Below, piece after piece: positions 52,150 through 63,440 of a stretch of 64,000 nucleotides of DNA. Numbering within the stretch: position 1 is the stretch's first letter; the number at the start of each line of letters is the position of its first letter. The stretch lies in NCBI GenBank assembly GCA_023159155.1, contig JAJNNX010000021.1:739417-803416 (forward strand), read 5' to 3'. A model generated the notes under the pieces. The model made no database searches and was not told where the DNA came from. It worked only from the letters and a program-made list of their open reading frames with translations. Position numbers and translations under genes: made by a program. The stretch is from Ustulina deusta (lineage: Eukaryota > Ascomycota > Sordariomycetes > Xylariales > Xylariaceae).

Positions 52150-55100
52150 ACTTACTAGAAGCGCTAATTAATCTTTTGTGTTAATTCTTATTATTAGAAT
52201 ATTATCTGGAATACTTTTATTGCTATAAATAAACATTTCTGCACTTTATTATATAATGTGCTTAAAAAAAATATTTCTAAACTTTAAACCTAGTTAGTTA
52301 TATATAACATTATTAAGCCTGAAGATTTTAAGACCTTTTTTGTATAGTTTGGTAAAATTCGATTTAATTAACTAATTAACTTATTTCTTTTTTTACCTAT
52401 TTGGTTTACTAATTACTATAAATATATTATATATATTTTTGCTATTAAGGCATAGAACAAAATAAGATATTATTATAAATTTTTATATCTTAATATTAAA
52501 CTAGTCCTTTGAACTACAACTGTTTAAAGAATCTAAAGTAATAATTATACTTAATACTACTAAATTACTAATAGTACCAACCTTTTTATTATAGCTTTTA
52601 CTCGTAGTTTTTTAGTTAAACACTTTAATAATAATACAGCCGAAACTAATATTAATATAATATTTTTAATAACCTATTTAAAGCCAAATAAATAGCTTAA
52701 GCAATAACAATTTAATATTTACTTAAAAAGATATGACCTTACTATTATAGCAAGCCTTATTATATAAGATTATAGTATAACTTTTGGCTATATTATTAAT
52801 TATTTTTGTTTAATAGTCTGGAGATTAAAGGAACTACTTGCTAAAGCTATAGATAGTTACTAACTATTAAAACAGCTAAATTATTACAAGTATTCCAACC
52901 TCCTATAGTAGTCTTTTTATTAGGATATTACTAACAAAACATTAAATAAATATATTAATTTTTGGGCTCTTATATTTAAATATATAAAAAAACTCTATAA
53001 TTAGAAATATGATTTTTTGCTACTTTGTTAGTTGAGTAATATATAGGATACCGCTTTTATTAATGCTTTTTAATTAGATTAGGTATATAAATCGTAGTAT
53101 AAAAAGGACATAGCTGTTTTTAATCTTGTTTGGACTATTAGCTCTTAAGAACTTTATTGTTTTTTTTTTATTAATGTTTTAACGTTGACCTATGTAATAC
53201 TAGCTATTGATCTTTGCAATATATCTTAAAGGACCGGTTTTATATACAAATCTTTATATTTTTTTGCGTTTATTAAAATATTTTTATTTATTATTTTTCT
53301 ATAAGCTATTGCTATAATAGAAAATTAGGGCATAAATCCTAGAAATCTAACTTAAACTAGTAAGTTATATTTTAAATATTATTATTAAGCAATTATATTA
53401 TTTAAGTTATATTTTTATAACTGCTTTTCTATAATTATTGTTTTTAAATTATATAACTACTTATTTTATTTATTACTATATATATTTTTTTTTTGTTTTA
53501 TTTTAATAAATTTATTTTTAATACTGCTTAATAAATATTTATACTTTAATAGATCTTTTGTTTGTTTATTTAACTTACTTTTTTAAAAATAAGTTAGATA
53601 GTCTTATATATATAATAAAAAGTATTATATATATTAGCTATAAGAGCAGCTATACTATACTAATAACTTGGTTTATTTAAGCCCAAACAATATCTAAGGA
53701 CTTTTATATATATAAGTTAAAGCCTTTTTAGGTTAAATAAATAGATTATAAATAGCTCAAGCTTATTAGCAATAAAAATATTATTTTTATACTTATACTA
53801 TTAAAATTAATATATACTATAATTAATAAAGCTAGCAACTAACTTAGATTTCTTTTAATATAAAAACTTTTAATACAATCTATAGAACAGGTTATTTTTA
53901 ATGCTTTAGTACTTAGCCTATTTAATATTTACAATAATAAAACAAATACTATTTTTAGATATTTCTTTTTAAAACATTCTACTAACTATTCCTGGGTTAA
54001 CAATATATATATATATTTTATCTATAAAATTAATACTAATCCCTAGAAGCAACATTAGTAGTATGCAAGCAATAATATTAAGTGAAGTGTAGCAAAGGCA
54101 TATAATAAAAATTAACGCAAGTTTTTAAAAAAGCTTATTGTTGCTATACACTTTATAGCTAGCCAACTTTTACAGAGAACTAAGTAGTAATTTATTAGAT
54201 AGTGTAATATATTATAGGGTGGTTTTTATAATATTATTATTACAAACGGTCATATTGGAACTTATTGTTTATAATATAAAAAAAAATGGATAATATGCTA
54301 AAAGCTCCCTGTTTGGCAATTTCTCTTTTTTTAACTCGGTTGTATCCTAGTGATTTATTTATTTACTATTTTATTATTTATTATATATATGTTAAAAGCA
54401 ATTAGTATAAAAGGTTGCTTTTTTTATTACTTGTATTTTATTAATGCCTTAAGCAAAGGAGTTAATATAAAGCTGATTAATAAAAATTCCTTTCTTTTAG
54501 TATTTATAGTTAGTCTAACAAGTTGTGCTATTGCATAGCGTTTTATAATTGTTAACTATTGCTATATTACTATTGTATTTTATTAAATATATATATATAA
54601 TTATATAATCGAATCAATCCTAGGTTTTAATAATAAAAGTAGTCAAAATAACTTTTTATATAAAAACTATAATAGTAATAGCAGTAATAATAACCTCTCT
54701 AAAATTATAAATACCTAGGCTGCTTATTTTAGTATAGTTGCTTTAATAATATATATATAGAAATATAACATAAGCAAAAAGTTTAATAAGTTTTTTTAAG
54801 CCTTAATATATTAGCATTTGATCTTTTACTTTAAAAGTACTAGTAAAAAGACAAAACGTTTCTATAAAAAAAATCCTAATGCTAATAATCTAGTTTTTAA
54901 AAAACAAGTTTAATAGTTAGCTTTACTCCAGCTACTTGTAACCTAAAAAAGCTTAAAAGCTATATTTTATAATAGTAGTATTAAAATATATAACTATTAG
55001 AAAAAGCTTTTTAATATTATAAATAAGGTATCTTATATAGTATATATTACTAGTACTAGGGGTAGCAAATCTATAGCTTTTATATTACTAGCTTATATAT

Positions 55101-57500
55101 AGCTTGAAGGTTATAACGTTGTTATCTAACTAATAAAGGCCCTATAAAGGAATATTTTTGCATATTTATAGGCGTAGAGAATTAGCGCTTTTATATAAGA
55201 TCTAATATTTACTAACTAAACTTTATTAGTAGTTTTAGTCATACTAGAAGCTATAGCTTATTAAAAATAGAAAAGGTTTGCGTAACAATAAAAATAATAT
55301 TGTAAAATAGATTAAGTCATATTTAATAAAATATATAGTATACTTTTTTTTAATTATAAGTAGTAACAAAAGCTATTAAGAATATAAAATAATATAGATA
55401 TAGTATCATATTGCCAGATTTATATTATAGGCATTTTACCTATATATAAAAAAAAGGAATTCTTATTTAAACTTTAACTTGTTTGAGCTAATATAAAAAT
55501 TATCCGAAATAAAACAATATAAGATAATTTTAGATATATATATCTAAAAGCTAACATTAAATTTGGCTGTCCTAACATAGTCTATTATTTAATTTTGAAA
55601 ATAATGCTTTAAAAATAATATGCTATTATTTTTATTTTATTTAAGCTAGACTATAACTTATTATTTATTATATTAAATATTCCAAAATATTATTGCGATA
55701 TGACTTTGGAAGCCTAACAAAAGGGCCTCTAAATATAGCTAGATCAAAAAGGAGCATTAGTTATAATATTTATCCTTGCAATAGGCGTAGATTTTGATGT
55801 ATTATTAGTTATATATTTTAGCGCTTTTAATATAATAATATTATGCTAGGAATTCGGTTATACTAGTTGTAATAGTTGCTTAGCAATTTGTTTTCTTATT
55901 TTAAAAAATTTACTTTAAAAGGAAAGTTATAATAATATGCTATCGTATTATATAAAAAAAATATAATCTTAAAATATTTAAACAGTATTTTAGATTTTTA
56001 TAAATTTTATTATAATATTTGTAATACTTGTTTGATTAAGTTTATATGTTTTTTGTTAGCTTAAAAAACATTATTAATTTAACAATTATATTTTGCTTAT
56101 ATTCCTTTATTATATATATTAATACCTAATAGTACTAATAAATTATTTTTTATATTATATAATCTAAGATAGGATTAGTTATATAATCCTAAAGGTAGCC
56201 TTACTTTATTTTGTCCACTTAGGCCTATAACCTTTTTATTTGTATTAGCTAGCACTAGTTCTATAAGTTTTCCTACTAAGTCTTTCTATTTTAAAAAGCG
56301 TTACCTTTTATATATTTGCTAAATTATTTCTAACTTTTTAACCATTAAAGTACTAACTACTGGTTATTTATAATAATTTATACCTATTTCTAACCTATAC
56401 TGCTTTTTTTATTTTTAGTATAATTTTATTCAAAACTTTACAGCTATTAATCTGCCAATTTTGCTTTGTCCTATTTAATTTTTTTTAAATTTATTATTTT
56501 TTATTTTTTGTTGGACTATTTTTGGTAGTACTATTTTTTAACTTTTTTTTTTAATTTAATTTGTTTAGTAACCTTTTTAGTTTATTGCTTGCTATTAATA
56601 CTTTAGAGAGTTTTAGCAACCTAGATTTAATTTTTAATAAAATATTGGCTAAAAAAAAGCAAAAACGTTCTATTCTATCCGGTTCTAATAACTTTTTTAA
56701 ATTAGACAAACTTAAAAGTCTAATTTAAAATATATAAACTTAACTTAAATAAAAAACAAAAACTAACTATAAAAATATATAAAGCCTTATTTCAAAAGTA
56801 ATAAAAAACTTCTTTATTTAACTAAACTATATAAAATATTAGACCTCTTTTTTGGTTATACTTTATGCCCCCGATGTTTGTTTTATATAAATAAATACAA
56901 GTATTATTATTTGCGTAATTATTATAATGCAGTTTTAGAAGCTAGAATGTTAAAAATTATTTAGAACTATTTATGAAAGCCAAAAGTAGGTCTTATATAT
57001 AATACTAGGTATTTTATATATGCTATACTAAAAGAGTAGTATAATTATTAAGATAATATATTTATAACTAGTACTAAATACCAGTAGAAACTTGCTATTT
57101 TTAACCTTGTAGCTTTATTTTTAGTTAGAATGCCAAATAAATTTAATTAAGCAATTGTAGAGCTTAGTAAGCTAGGCTTATTATTTAATAAATTAATTAA
57201 TAATATAGTATTAGGCAATACTAATATAAATATATTTATTAGATCTTAGTTTTAATAGGGCGCTATTTTTATAAGTAGTATTAAAGTTTTTAATTTTATT
57301 TTAGTAGTTATAACTCTTATTACAGAGTTATAAAAGCAAAATATTATATAATTAATATTTATTATAGCAAAAAATCTAAATACTTCTTAAATAACTTAAA
57401 ATTAGCTTAATATCTAGAAAAATAAAAATATTAATATATAAATTGGAAGTTTACTATAAGGTCAAATATAATATTATAAAAAAACAATATTATTAATGCT
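52150..57500 (+). pseudogene. RecQ-type helicase related to fungal telomere-linked helicases, RIP-degraded
   Basis: The N-terminal domain (about 52.2-54.6 kb) follows the layout of large fungal TLH-like proteins. It includes VWQFLFF...LGCILVIYLF (about 54,308-54,370), then LLVFIVSLTSCAIAQRF-type sequence near 54,500. The helicase core is clear. A Walker A-like ITSTRGSKSIAF (55,049-55,084, the second Gly and others mutated) is followed by VVLVILEAIAY (motif Ib-like) and VIFNKIYSI (degraded DEAH box). Motif V, AIGVDFDVLLVIYF, is near 55,780, and motif VI is EFGYTSC at about 55,850-55,873 (family QExGRAGRDG). A zinc/C-terminal-like region continues to about 57.5 kb (GYTLCPRCL near 56,855). The frame changes between 53.2 and 53.65 kb, where a GTAAGT (about 53,359) suggests an intron. 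Role in the family: ATP-driven DNA unwinding. Confidence 0.75.
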
Positions 57501-57739
57501 ATAAAAGTATTAATAGTAAGCGTATATATATTTTTATTTTTGCAATATATAATATATAAATAGATTTAGCTATATATTAAGTGCAGGTAAGCAATAAAAC
57601 TAGAGCTCTAAAAAAAAATATTTATAGTTATAATATATAAATAATTTCTTTAAAATAAAAATAATAAATAAAAAATTATATCTTAGGTTATAGACTATAG
57701 CTTAGATTTATTAATTTATATACTCTAAAGTATATTGCT
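57501..57739. other. Intergenic AT-rich DNA
   Basis: No feature beyond TATATATTTTTATTTTTGC-type runs. Confidence 0.5.
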
Positions 57740-58019
57740 TTTTGTGTTATGTAGCGCCTTCTCCCCCTGCCCTCTTTTTTATTCTTTTCTGGCCCCCTAT
57801 ACGCCTGTATACATACCATACATAGATATACCAATTCCTATTATGCCTGGTTTTTTTATTATTATTTATATTGAGCTATAGTGTGCTTACAAATTTATTT
57901 ACTCTAATTATTTGATTAAAAACTACTTTTTTTTATAATCTAAAAAATTCTTTTTATATTTAACAATATTACTACTTTTTTTATTTTATTTATTATCTGC
58001 TTTAATTTAGGTTTTAATT
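57740..58019 (+). promoter_or_regulatory. Pyrimidine-rich upstream region of the 58-kb gene
   Basis: Contains GCGCCTTCTCCCCCTGCCCT (about 57,754-57,773) and CTGGCCCCCTATACGCCTG, 200-260 bp before the ATG, similar in character to the tract before 45,374. A TTTAG at 58,006-58,010 just before the ATG could be the acceptor of a 5' leader intron. Confidence 0.35.
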
Positions 58020-60543
58020 ATGCCTAAACAATTAAACACTAATTTTATAATAGATTGCCCCAGAGCTAAAGTTGTACTTTTTGACTTTTGATCTAAGCAA
58101 AAAAATATATAAAAAAGAAAATCTAAAAAAGTTAAAACTTAGAATTTGCTTGCTAAAACTCTTTTTTATAATAAAATAAAGATCTTTTTAAAGCTTGAGT
58201 TATTAAATCCAAGCCTAAAAAATGTTTTAGATCAGATAAATATAGAGCGCTTTTTATACTAGCTAAAGTAAGCCTTTTAGCTTAAAGATTTTGTTTTTAA
58301 AGCTTATAATAAAATTAAAAGATTTGCACCCGAAAACAATAGAGTTATTATGTTTAAAAAGATATAAGGTCCTATGCAAAGTCTTAATAATGCTTTTTTA
58401 GTCCAGACACTTTTAAATAATAAAACATTTTAAATAGTACAAATAGCCTTGCTATATATTAGGTTTGGTTAAGGAGGACTACTGGACTTCTAGTATATAT
58501 TGGACTATATAAGTATGTTATATAAGCATATCAAGATTATATGATTTAGAATCTACTTTTTTTGTTTTTTGGTTTAACTAATAATGTTTTAGTTATTTTA
58601 CTTTTAAGTACTAAACTTATAAGTTTAAGCAGAGTAGCTTTATAAAATATAATATATTCCTTCTTTAGTAAACTAGTTAAGAATTTGCCTACTTATAATA
58701 AAGTTATTGCAATAGTATTAAAAATTGACTATAATTAGTATAAGCGTTAGGTTACTAAGACTTACGCTAGTATTAGCTATTTCTAAGTTAATAGAAAGAT
58801 ACTAAAGCTGGCAAAGATTTAGATTATAATAGCTATAGCATTCCAACTTATAAAAGCCTTTTCTAACCTTTATATTAAAAAAATAAAAAATAATAATCAT
58901 TAATCAGGCGTTATTATCTTGAACTATTTTATTAAAGATTAGCTCTACGTTTTAGTTATCTTTTAATACTTTATTAATAGGCAAAACATAGAAATGACTA
59001 AAATTTTAGCAAAGCTCCTTTTTGCAGTAAAAGTCCTATATTTTTTTATTTATAATCCTTTAATTTTTCCTGAGTTATTTTAATTATTTAATACTAGCAA
59101 GAGTGATAATAAAGAGGAAAGCATAGATATACTCCTAAGTACAAAAAATTGCTTTTATTAATTCTAAAAAAACAACGCTTTATTAATTGTCTAAAGGAAA
59201 GCTAGCTTAATAAATAATATAGAGATTCTATAAGTAACTATTTCCAACCTATTATAGGAGTTTTTTAAATCCGAAACTAGAAGTAAAAAGTTATTCTAGG
59301 CCTAGGAACTTGTTAGAAGTTTTGCGCAAAAACAAAAGGTATTATTTTGTTATACTTTTATTTTTATATATAAGCACTAATTTTATATTTAGGATTAATA
59401 TAAGCTTACTTTAGCTAAAAAGCCTATAAAGCAACCCTATACTTTAATAACTGTTAGTACTAAGCAGGCTATTATGGCAACAAAACCAAAAACACAGCAG
59501 TCTTTAGTGAAAAATCCTGGCAAGAAATATGAGGTACGTTTTAATACTACCTACTTTTTTAATTATATGATTTTAAACCTTGTTTTTTTTATTACTTTAC
59601 TTATATATTTTGTACTAATAATTGTTTTACTTAGAAAGCAAAGCTTATAAAGGCTTTCTCTTCTGATCCTAAGCAAAATAAAAACATAAACCAAAATCTA
59701 AACAATATAAATTTAGATAATCCTTAACCTACTTCTAGTAATCCAAGCTATAGTGATTATAATTCGATTGAGCGGGAATTTATAAATATAGTTACGGACC
59801 CTTTATTACTAGTTAATCTAAAAAATATTAATATTGGCCAGATTTCAAAACATAGCACTATTAATACTTTAGTAGGCAAACAAGACAACGCAAAAAATAT
59901 ATCTCTAGGAAATAAACACTCCCCGATCTATTATACCCCAGTTAGTTATAATAATAATAACGATTTTAAAAAAGACAACAAATATAAATATCCTAACTCG
60001 AGCTCCCAATCTAGTAACCTTTCTAGTTCAAACAACAGAATAAAATCAAGTTATACTATGGCCAAGTTAAGCAAAAGGTTAAAATCTATAGCTATTAATA
60101 AGCCTAAAACCCATACAGAACCTAGACTACCAGCCTCAAAATTGCAGCGGAATAACAACAGCAACAAAAGATCCCGGAAATAATCACCGCTTACGCACTA
60201 GGTACCAAAAAATAAACCAGATAAATCTCCGCCTTTTAAAGATTTAAATAATACTATTCAAGCAGCTAAACAAGCACTTAAAGCAGCAAAAGCAGCTAAA
60301 GCTAAAAAAGCTAAAGCTAAATCCAAAGCTATAACTACCCGCAAGCACAATATTGACTAAAACAAAGAACATGCCACTACACCTCAGCCATAGCAAAATC
60401 GTTGCTCTAAACCTAGCAAGCAACCCAAACAATCTCCAGGTTCTTCAGATAATAATTCTAATACCAGAAAAGATAACACTAGTAATAGTAGCAACCAGAA
60501 TAAGTATCGCTAAAAAAGAGTCTCTAGTACGAAAGTATTCTAA
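58020..60543 (+). pseudogene. Unidentified protein of about 763 codons with three introns
   Basis: Four exons join in phase: 58,020-58,512, 58,593-59,338, 59,393-59,533 and 59,635-60,543. The introns have GTATGT, GTATTA and GTACGT donors, TAACTAA, CACTAAT and TACTAAT branch-like sites, and TTTAG or TTAG acceptors (80, 54 and 101 nt). Exons 1-2 encode a mostly helical protein (IKRFAPENNRVIMFKK; KKNNALLIV-type segment near 59,165). Exon 4 is Asn/Ser/Lys-rich, with an Ala-Lys repeat (KQALKAAKAAKAKKAKAKSK, about 60,266-60,325), and looks disordered and possibly nucleic-acid-binding. Exon 4 has a 151-codon stop-free stretch (59,731-60,183). In-frame stops are nearly all TAA/TAG at Gln/Trp-like positions. 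No family was recognised. Confidence 0.65.
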
Positions 60544-60732
60544 GATTATATAATTTTAAAGCTAAAAAATATAGGCTTTAGTCTATGTGTGCTTAAGAAA
60601 AAGGTTAGGTTTTAAAGGTTGGGCTTAGTATAGGTTTGTTAGTTTGGCTAAAAGTCGGATTAATAAATTCAAGAAAAGCAAATATTTTAGAAAAAACCCA
60701 AAAAAAAAAAAGAGACAAAGCAAAGAAACATA
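60544..60732. other. 3' flank of the 58-kb gene
   Basis: Less decayed than most of the window, with GGTTAGGTTTTAAAGGTTGG and GAAAAGCAAATATTTTAG. Likely 3' untranslated sequence; no polyadenylation site can be fixed. Confidence 0.4.
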
Positions 60733-60897
60733 ATGCAACAAACTATAAAATAAGCAATAGTAACTAGACAAAAAAAAACCTTTATTACTAAAGTAAATAC
60801 TTATAAATATTACGCGTTAAGCAATTACAAAAAGCAAGGCTTTATTCCAAAAGCAAACTTTGCATTAGAATCTAAGTATAAAAAAAAAAAAGGCTAA
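60733..60897 (+). pseudogene. Small Lys-rich frame
   Basis: ATG to TAA, 54 codons with one internal TAA at codon 7. It includes VTRQKKTFITKVNTYKYYAL and KKQGFIPKANFALESKYKKK, with a coding-like residue mix and little decay. It could be a small gene, a terminal exon or chance. No homologue was recognised. Confidence 0.3.
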
Positions 60898-61062
60898 TTT
60901 TACAAGGGTGCGTTACAGGTTTTTTATAGGTGCATTGGTAGGAGGTATGGGCAGCTATTAGGTAATTGCCAAGTGCCGGCCAAGTATTAGTCATGTGACC
61001 TAAGAATTAAAGATTGCAGTTTGTGTAGCTTTGTGGGTTGCAGCCACGCTGCCGGCCACTAG
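60898..61062. other. Little-decayed right end of the cassette
   Basis: The sequence keeps normal G and C content (GTGCATTGGTAGGAGGTATG, AAGTGCCGGCCAAG, GTGGGTTGCAGCCACG). Two GCCGGCCA words occur at about 60,975 and 61,051. It ends with the inverted-repeat partner of 45,252-45,263. No ORF. Confidence 0.6.
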
Positions 61063-61977
61063 CTACTATACCGTAACTATAAATAACTATGCTTAGTTAG
61101 TCTTAATGCCTTTGTTTTAATAAATATAATAAATAAAACAAAAAGCTTTCTTTAATAAAAACAAAATCTATAGCTTTAGCACTTCTTTTTTTAATTATAT
61201 TTGCGATTTTATATATATATATAAAATATTATATTATATTTTTATTTTTACTACTTTAAAAACTTAAAATATAATTTTTTAATTAATATATTAATATAAT
61301 ATAAATAGATTATATAAATAATTACTTAAGTAAGCTATATAATAGCTATATTAATAAAAAAGAAAAATTATAAAAAATATTTTTAATATTATATATATAA
61401 AATAATAAATATTAATTTTTTTATATTAAAATAAATATTTATAATTAAATATTTATAATTAGTTTTAAAATAATAATATTTATATATTAAAAAATTAATT
61501 AAACTTATAGTTTTTAATATAATATTTATTAATATTATTTAAAAAATTTAATAATTAAATATATTCAATATAAAAAGAATATTTTTTATAATAATATTTT
61601 TTATTAATATAGCTATTATATAGCTTAGTTAAATAATTATTTATATAATTTTTTTAATTAAAATATAAATATTTTTTATTTTTATTTTATTTTTTAGTTT
61701 TAATTTTTTTAATATTTTAATCTTTTTATTATACTAGTTTTATTTTTTTAATTTATTAAAATATATAAACATTAGTTTATTTTTTATTGTTATTTATTTA
61801 TTATTAAGTTATTTATATAATAACTTATAATTATTAGCTATATATATATATATATTTTTTTTTAAAAGCTTGTTATATTATTTATAATAAGAATTTTTAA
61901 TAAAAAAAATAATTATTAATAATTTAAAAAAACATTTTAATAATTGAAAATTAAAAATAAACTTAAGCTAATATATC
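61063..61977. other. Unresolved AT-rich decayed DNA
   Basis: Composition drops back within about 100 bp to almost pure A/T. No feature recognised. Confidence 0.6.
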
Positions 61978-62417
61978 TTATAAGCTTATTATATATATAA
62001 GCTTATTTTATATTTTTAACATATTTTTTCATATATTTTTCTTTTTATAATTTTATAAATATATACTATATAAATATATAAATTAGATTTCTAAAAATTT
62101 AACTAAATATAAAATATAAAAATAATCTTTTTAATTTTATACCTATTTTATTTATATATACTTTTTTATATATAAAAATTATAAAGATGATTTTAATATA
62201 TTTTTTATAATATTATAAATAAAATAGTTATAAAATCTAAAAAATTATTTTTAGATTTTTAATTTAATTAAAATTCTAAAAATCTAAATAGTTAGTTTAT
62301 ATAATTTATATTAATTGATTTATATAAATATAAACTAAATAGCTTTATTATAAAAATTAAAATAAAAATACTATTAAAAAAATATAAAATAAGCTTATAT
62401 ATAAAACAAGCTTATAA
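61978..62417. mobile_element. FB element copy 3 (about 440 bp)
   Basis: The left end TTATAAGCTTATTATATATA and the right end CAAGCTTATAA are inverted repeats that continue with TAAGCTTATTTTATATTTTT. Interior words (TTTTTAATTTTATACCTATTT) match the other FB copies. It ends 5 bp before an element B LTR. Confidence 0.72.
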
Positions 62418-62422
62418 AATAT

Positions 62423-63358
62423 TGTTATAATTAGTTAAGTAAAGCTTTTATAGCTAGTTTATTAATACTATAAATAAAAACTCTAAGCTAAAAAAAAAAA
62501 AGAAAAAAAAAAGTAAAAGTTTATAAAATAAATAAATATAGATTTTATATATATAGTTATAGAATTATAGGTTAGTTTATATATAGACTTTTTATTTTAT
62601 TATTATATAGGTCTATAATTTTTGCAAGTTTTACTAAAACTATACTAATTATTATACTATTTTTTTTTAAAACTAAAAATTTAAATATAATTTTAATTTA
62701 AAGTTATTAATAATATTAGGTTTATATAGTTTTTTTTATAATATATTATTTTATTATTATTTTTATAATTGCTTGCAAATTTATTAGCTATTATTATATA
62801 TATTTATTTTTATAGTTTTATAAAAAATTTAAAAGCTTTTTTATAAATTTTAAAAAATTAGTTAAGCTTAATTAATATATTTTAAAAATTTCAAGCTATA
62901 TATTAAGTATTATTAAAATTATAATTTTTTTAAACAACTTAATATTATAGTTTTTATTTTTATTTTTTTTTAAAATTATTTAATTTATTTAATTTTAAAT
63001 TTTGTTTTATTATTAATATTTTTAGCTAAAAATAGCAACTAGATTTATTAAAATTAAAAATATAACTAAATTTTTATTGTTTTAAAAATTTTAAAAAATC
63101 TAATTAATTAATAGTTTAATCTAATAGTTAGTACTTATATTATAAAACTTTTTTTTTTTAAAAAGATTTTTTTTTTTTTAAAAGTTTATAGCTTATATTA
63201 TTTTTATATAAAAGTTATAATATTATATATTATTTTTTAAATATTTTAAGTTTAATAAATTAATTTAAATATTTATTATTTAATATTAAAATCTATAACT
63301 ATTTTATTATTATTTTTAATAATAATATATTAATTAATAAATATTATAAAAAATTATA
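62423..63358 (-). mobile_element. Element B copy 4: 3' LTR plus 3' internal end
   Basis: LTR at 62,423-62,656 followed by internal sequence 62,657-63,358, collinear with 16,504-17,579 of the full copy (a short internal deletion near 63,060). Coding orientation is minus, so this is the 3' end of an element truncated at 63,358. The break lies 8 bp from a tRNA-like remnant. Confidence 0.82.
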
Positions 63359-63365
63359 TTAATAA

Positions 63366-63440
63366 AGACCTATAAAAAGCTTGAACTAGCAACCTTAAAC
63401 AGTTGTTTATACCTTAGGTTAAAATAAGTTTATACTAGGT
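63366..63440 (-). pseudogene. tRNA-like remnant
   Basis: On the minus strand a 75-nt stretch has a T-loop-like GTTCAAGC. The terminal arms CACCTAG and ATAGGTC pair at five of seven positions, and a 4-of-5 pair anticodon-like stem has T at position 33. The T-stem pairs poorly and identity cannot be assigned. It retains more G and C than its surroundings. Confidence 0.22.

Larger units (their letters stand above)
45252..61062 (+). mobile_element. Candidate multi-gene cassette bounded by a 12-bp inverted repeat
   Basis: CTGGTGGCCGGC (45,252-45,263) and GCCGGCCACTAG (61,051-61,062) are inverted copies with a single G/A difference. Between them lie four co-oriented genes: an SF1-like helicase, a NADAR protein, a RecQ-type helicase and an unidentified 763-codon protein. 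All have fungal introns or frame breaks and RIP-type stops. RIP implies the sequence existed in more than one copy. It could be a large transposon, Starship-like cargo, or a duplicated subtelomeric block. The terminal match is short and no clear target duplication was seen, so the boundaries are tentative. Confidence 0.35.

Noticed and set aside
54350..54538. 62-codon plus-strand ORF as a separate small gene
   Set aside because: It is in the same frame as, and part of, the N-terminal domain of the RecQ-like gene; its ATG is internal.
58020..60543. An alternative genetic code with TAA/TAG read as Gln (ciliate-like), given many in-frame TAA/TAG at Gln positions
   Set aside because: TGA and Trp-type losses also occur. 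Catalytic Asp in the reverse transcriptases and the NADAR Glu are changed to Asn/Lys, the helicase P-loop is damaged, and non-coding repeats show the same transitions. This is mutation, not recoding.
60244..60553. Overlapping small ORFs on both strands (60,244-60,432 minus; 60,353-60,553 plus)
   Set aside because: Both are off-frame with exon 4 of the 58-kb gene, which carries the coherent coding signal.
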